DNA from: Chryseobacterium rhizoplanae
GTDB taxonomy: Bacteria; Bacteroidota; Bacteroidia; Flavobacteriales; Weeksellaceae
Reading direction: 5' to 3'
Assembly: GCF_900182655.1 (NCBI RefSeq)
Contig: NZ_FXTC01000001.1
Location: 806,001-870,000, forward strand
Length of the DNA stretch: 64,000 nt
The position numbers and the translations under genes were made by a program. The notes beneath the pieces are model-generated. The model made no database searches. It saw nothing but the letters and a program-made list of their open reading frames with translations, and was not told the DNA's origin. Shown in pieces: positions 61,153-64,000 of this stretch; position 1 is the first letter of the stretch; each line of letters begins with the position of its first letter.

Positions 61153-61188
61153 AAAAGGAGGCCAAATTTATTTTTGGTCTCCTTTTTT
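61153..61188 (+). terminator. terminator after the YciE-like gene
   Basis: AAAAGGAG and CTCCTTTT with inner pairing CCAAA/TTTGG, followed by TT. Confidence 0.88.
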
Positions 61189-61421
61189 ATTGTGGAAATC
61201 TCAGGGGATTTTAAAAAAGCTGTTTTAGCTTTTGGGTGATTTTGTATCAATTTTAATATATTTGTAGATATTATTTGTATCAATCTGACTTTCTCCTATA
61301 ACGTACAATTCAAAGAACAATAAAAACGGATCCGGTAAAAAATCTCAGGAAAACCGAACGCAAGTAACAGCTGTTGTGCTTAAAGAGAAATATAATTCAG
61401 GTATTTAAAAAATTAAAAAAT

Positions 61422-62033
61422 ATGACCCAGCTCAGTTTGTTCGATTCAGAAGACTTGTACGAATTTCCAAAAGATCTTCTGGAATACAGAGAACATTTCC
61501 TGACTCAGGAAGAAGCTGACCGGCTTAAAGCCCAACTGCTTGAAACAGCTCCCTGGAAACAAAGAACCCAGAAAATGTATGATAAGATGGTGCTGACACC
61601 GCGCTTAACGGCATGGTATGGTGATCAGGAAAATGCTTATCCTTCGGGTAACGGAGAGCTGGAGACCAATCCATGGACTCCCGAACTTCTTTCTTTAAGG
61701 CAAAGAATAGAAAAAACATTTGGCTATCAGTTCAATTCCGTATTGCTTAATCTTTACCGGGATCAAAACGACTCTGTTGCCTGGCATCGGGATAAAGAAA
61801 GCAGGTATGGAAACCGCCCGGTGATTGCATCAATAAGTTTAGGACAGACCAGAAACTTTGATTTCCGGAAGAAAGATCATCATCAAAGTAAATACAGCCT
61901 TCCTCTTCCTCACGGTTCATTACTGATTATGAAAGGAGATCTGCAGGAGAACTGGGAACATCGGATTGCTAAATCTGTAACCTCGATGAAAGAGCGTATC
62001 AATCTTACTTTTCGGCTGGTTCGTCAGTTGTAG
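61422..62033 (+). CDS. alkB: AlkB-like alpha-ketoglutarate-dependent dioxygenase
   Basis: A 203-residue protein starting at MTQLSLFDSED; an upstream ATG at 61374 adds a basic stretch and is not preferred. Iron ligands H122-x-D124 (AWHRDKE) and H180 (WEHRI), and R192/R198 in RINLTFR for 2-oxoglutarate, are present. It repairs alkylated DNA or RNA bases by oxidative demethylation. Confidence 0.92.
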   Translation: MTQLSLFDSEDLYEFPKDLLEYREHFLTQEEADRLKAQLLETAPWKQRTQKMYDKMVLTPRLTAWYGDQENAYPSGNGELETNPWTPELLSLRQRIEKTFGYQFNSVLLNLYRDQNDSVAWHRDKESRYGNRPVIASISLGQTRNFDFRKKDHHQSKYSLPLPHGSLLIMKGDLQENWEHRIAKSVTSMKERINLTFRLVRQL

Positions 62034-62160
62034 GATGTTAATTCATAATGTTTTATGATGAATGAAGTGTATTTACAATATCTCTTTGGCAGATAAATTG
62101 TTGCATGTATAAAAGAAGTCTTATTGGCTTCATTTATATCACCACTTAAAATTTATTATT

Positions 62161-62772
62161 ATGAAAAATATTGTAGTAACACTTTTTGCGGTGGCTGCTT
62201 TGACGGCCTGCAAAAAAAATGAACCCACATCGTCCAGCCAATCCACGGAAAGCACAACAATGTCTCCTCCTGCCGAATCCGGAATGACGGCAAGTGACTC
62301 CACCAAAATGGGAGAATCAAAAGTCCCAACCACTTCTCTCAATGATCAGGATAAAAAGTTTGCAGATGCAGCAGCAAAAGGAGGACTTATGGAAGTGATG
62401 ATGGGAGATCTGGCAGCAACAAATGCTGAAAATGCTGCCGTAAAATCTTTAGGAGCTATGATGGTAACAGATCATACCAAGGCGAACGATGAGCTTAAGA
62501 AATGGGCTTCGGGAACAGGGTATACCTTACCTGCAGGCCTGGATGCTGAAAAGCAGAAGATGTATGATGATCTGAAAGCCAAAAAAGGAAAAGACTTTGA
62601 TAAAAAGTATACCGATCTTATGGTCAGTGATCATAAAGAAGACATAGAAGAATTCAAAAAAGAAGCCGCGGAAGGAAAAGAATCTTCTCTGAAATCCTTT
62701 GCAAGTAAGACGCTTCCTACATTGGAGCATCATCTGAAAGAATCGGAAAAAGCTAAAAATGCTGTGAAATAA
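62161..62772 (+). CDS. DUF4142 lipoprotein
   Basis: A 203-residue protein with lipobox C17 (AALTACKKN), a serine/threonine-rich linker (about 20-60), then a helical DUF4142 domain (KFADAAAKGGLMEVMMGDLAA, AVKSLGAMMVTDHTKANDELKK, SDHKEDIEEFKKEA, LEHHLKESEKAK). This ferritin-fold-like domain is frequent in stress genes; its function is unknown. Confidence 0.9.
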   Translation: MKNIVVTLFAVAALTACKKNEPTSSSQSTESTTMSPPAESGMTASDSTKMGESKVPTTSLNDQDKKFADAAAKGGLMEVMMGDLAATNAENAAVKSLGAMMVTDHTKANDELKKWASGTGYTLPAGLDAEKQKMYDDLKAKKGKDFDKKYTDLMVSDHKEDIEEFKKEAAEGKESSLKSFASKTLPTLEHHLKESEKAKNAVK

Positions 62773-62854
62773 TATGACCTGCATCATAAAAAGGACACAG
62801 GATATTTGATAATTTTGAAAAGGATTAAATATTATTTTGTTCTTGATTAATAAG

Positions 62855-62880
62855 CTCCTCTTTTGTAAGGGGAGTTTTTT
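62855..62880 (+). terminator. terminator after the DUF4142 gene
   Basis: CTCCTC and GGGGAG (one G-T pair) form a short stem followed by TTTTTT. Confidence 0.75.
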
Positions 62881-62885
62881 ATTAA

Positions 62886-63347
62886 TTATTCTTTCTTTTT
62901 ATATTCTTCAATTTTCTTAAACTGACTGTAAGAGCTTTTTAGGTTGCGAAGCTGTTCGGATACAATTTTATTGCTCTTTTCACTCAGATTACCGCCGCCC
63001 AGAGCATTCTGATATGTTTCTATGGCAGCTTTTTCTCCAAACACTACATTTTCCAATGTAGACTCTACAAGATTTCCCATGGTAAATGAATTTTTAATGT
63101 CAATCCATGTTCTGTGTACAGCTCCCGCTATGGAAGGTGAGTCCTCCGGAACACCCTTTTTTTCTGTAATCAGATTAACGAGCTCGTTTTTCATAATTTT
63201 TGATTGGGAAATCATATGGTCATATTCATCCTTTACATCAGGATACATTTCCCATACTTTTCCTTCAACCTTTTCAAAACCCTCAATTCTGTCATTGGTA
63301 ATGTGAAGCAAGTCGTACAGTACCGATATTTCTTGCCGATTGTCCAT
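62886..63347 (-). CDS. DUF2383/PA2169-like four-helix protein
   Basis: A 153-residue helical protein (LYDLLHITNDRIEGFEKV, then MIKSQ-like helix and GAVHRTWIDIKNSF, GEKAAIETYQNALGGG) matching the DUF2383 pattern of small stress-linked proteins. It converges with the DUF4142 gene. No catalytic site can be pointed out. Confidence 0.85.
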   Translation of the reverse strand: MDNRQEISVLYDLLHITNDRIEGFEKVEGKVWEMYPDVKDEYDHMISQSKIMKNELVNLITEKKGVPEDSPSIAGAVHRTWIDIKNSFTMGNLVESTLENVVFGEKAAIETYQNALGGGNLSEKSNKIVSEQLRNLKSSYSQFKKIEEYKKKE

Positions 63348-63549
63348 AATATATACTTTTTAGATTAAACATAATACTGTACTAAATTATCATTTACTCA
63401 GCAGTATTTTTATAATCCTGGTCATATAGTCAGACGAATGATTTTCTTATATAAGCATATTTGTTTTTTAATAATGAAAAAATGGGTCAACAGGAATAAA
63501 TAAAAGTCAGATGTTCTTTCTTTTTAAGGAAAAAAACAGGACCTTTGCT

Positions 63550-63645
63550 CCAACAATGGGGTGCTGCTGGTAACAGTGGCTGAGATGATACCCAGGAATG
63601 TACTTCCACACCTGATCTGGATAATACCAGCGTAGGGATTGCTTA
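63550..63645 (+). ncRNA. TPP (thiamine pyrophosphate) riboswitch
   Basis: All THI-box hallmarks are visible: GGGGTGCT (63558-63565), CTGAGATGATACCC (63580-63593), then ACCTGATCTGGATAATACC (63610-63628) and AGCGTAGGGA. The closing stem is CAAT/ATTG (63554-63557, 63638-63641). It lies about 35 bp before a PnuC-family gene, which it should repress when TPP is plentiful. The region 63348-63549 holds nothing else I can name. Confidence 0.95.
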
Positions 63646-63678
63646 CTGATCATCTCATCATTTGATTTTTAAATTAAT

Positions 63679-64000
63679 ATGATGCAGGAAATTTTAAAAC
63701 AGATTACCTTGCCTGAATGGTTCGGAGTCTTATTTTCAGTAATTCAGGTCTTACTGGCCCGTAAAAACAATGTCAATAACTATCTTTTCGGAATTGCCGG
63801 TATTCTGCTTACGCTGTATGTGATGCTTACCTCAAAACTGTATGCTGAATTTACCTTAAACCTTTATTATCTGATCATGAGCATCTATGGATGGCTGTAT
63901 TGGAAATTCGGGAAGCAGAAATCTGAAATGGAGATCTCTGTCACCTCAACTTCTGAAAAGTGGATTACCGGAGGAATTGTGCTGGGAACTTTTAGCTTAT
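63679..64000 (+). CDS. PnuC-family transporter, probably for thiamine (PnuT) (3' end outside window)
   Basis: The visible 107 residues start MMQEILKQITLPEWFGVLFSV and contain helices VLLARKNNVNNYLFGIAGIL and NLYYLIMSIYGWLYWKFG, the marks of the PnuC family of facilitated vitamin transporters. PnuC itself takes nicotinamide riboside; a TPP riboswitch upstream indicates that this member carries thiamine (PnuT). Confidence 0.88.
   Translation, partial: MMQEILKQITLPEWFGVLFSVIQVLLARKNNVNNYLFGIAGILLTLYVMLTSKLYAEFTLNLYYLIMSIYGWLYWKFGKQKSEMEISVTSTSEKWITGGIVLGTFSL

Overview
The window looks like a chromosomal segment of a Chryseobacterium-like flavobacterium (Bacteroidota, Weeksellaceae). The signs are low G+C, promoters of the TAnnTTTG -7 type with few Shine-Dalgarno sequences, and Bacteroidota-typical genes: the type IX secretion protein PorQ, the lipidated TamA homologue TamL, a TonB-dependent receptor, a CcsB-CcsA fusion, L-lysine 6-transaminase and many short-signal lipoproteins. 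No rRNA, tRNA, CRISPR array or intact prophage was seen.

Layout. 1-2.7 kb: M48 peptidase (cut by the left edge), HD-domain protein, YegP-like protein and a small secreted protein. 2.9-10.1 kb: fatty-acid beta-oxidation operon on the minus strand (MarR regulator, fused hydroxyacyl-CoA dehydrogenase/enoyl-CoA hydratase, thiolase, acyl-CoA dehydrogenase). It is interrupted by a RAYT transposase with REP-like hairpins and by a four-helix-bundle (IVP) gene flanked by direct repeats; two long palindromes sit upstream of the regulator. 10.2-12.6 kb: iron-type ABC transporter with an extra small membrane gene inside it. 12.6-21.4 kb: TlpA-like lipoprotein, flavin/2Fe-2S reductase, SanA-like protein, TamL, TrmH-type rRNA methylase, a YtxH/holin/unknown trio, cmk and porQ. 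21.6-27.2 kb: pyrH and frr, which are neighbours in most bacteria, are split by about 4.3 kb of accessory DNA holding a lipase-like gene, gene remnants and a two-gene membrane cassette; the second cassette gene resembles PutAbiC abortive-infection proteins. 27.4-35 kb: KASIII-like synthase, envelope proteins, LptF/G permease, LolA-like protein and FtsK. 35-42.4 kb: secreted isochorismatase-like hydrolase, Crp-like regulator, CcsBA, SPFH protein with a ribbon-helix-helix protein, and a 49-residue membrane protein. 42.4-46.4 kb: lysine catabolism (ALDH7-type dehydrogenase plus lysine 6-transaminase) and small genes. 46.5-52.8 kb: regulator plus complete RND efflux operon. 53-57.4 kb: GNAT/MarR pair, a zinc-ribbon/beta-barrel protein and a TonB receptor. 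57.7-63.4 kb: genes with a general-stress look (low-affinity iron permease family, SDR, cytoplasmic alpha-amylase, YciE-like ferritin-fold protein with lysine-rich tail, AlkB, DUF4142, DUF2383). 63.5-64 kb: TPP riboswitch ahead of a PnuC-family transporter, presumably for thiamine, cut by the right edge.

The best candidate for something undescribed is the cassette at 24.4-26.3 kb: a two-helix membrane protein with a long coiled coil, followed by a PutAbiC-like membrane protein, each behind a near-identical promoter block and lying between pyrH and frr. Other strong observations are the REP/RAYT cluster inside the beta-oxidation operon, the twin palindromes at the MarR promoter, and several hairpin-forming intergenic repeats. 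All family assignments come from reading motifs by eye; no database search was run.
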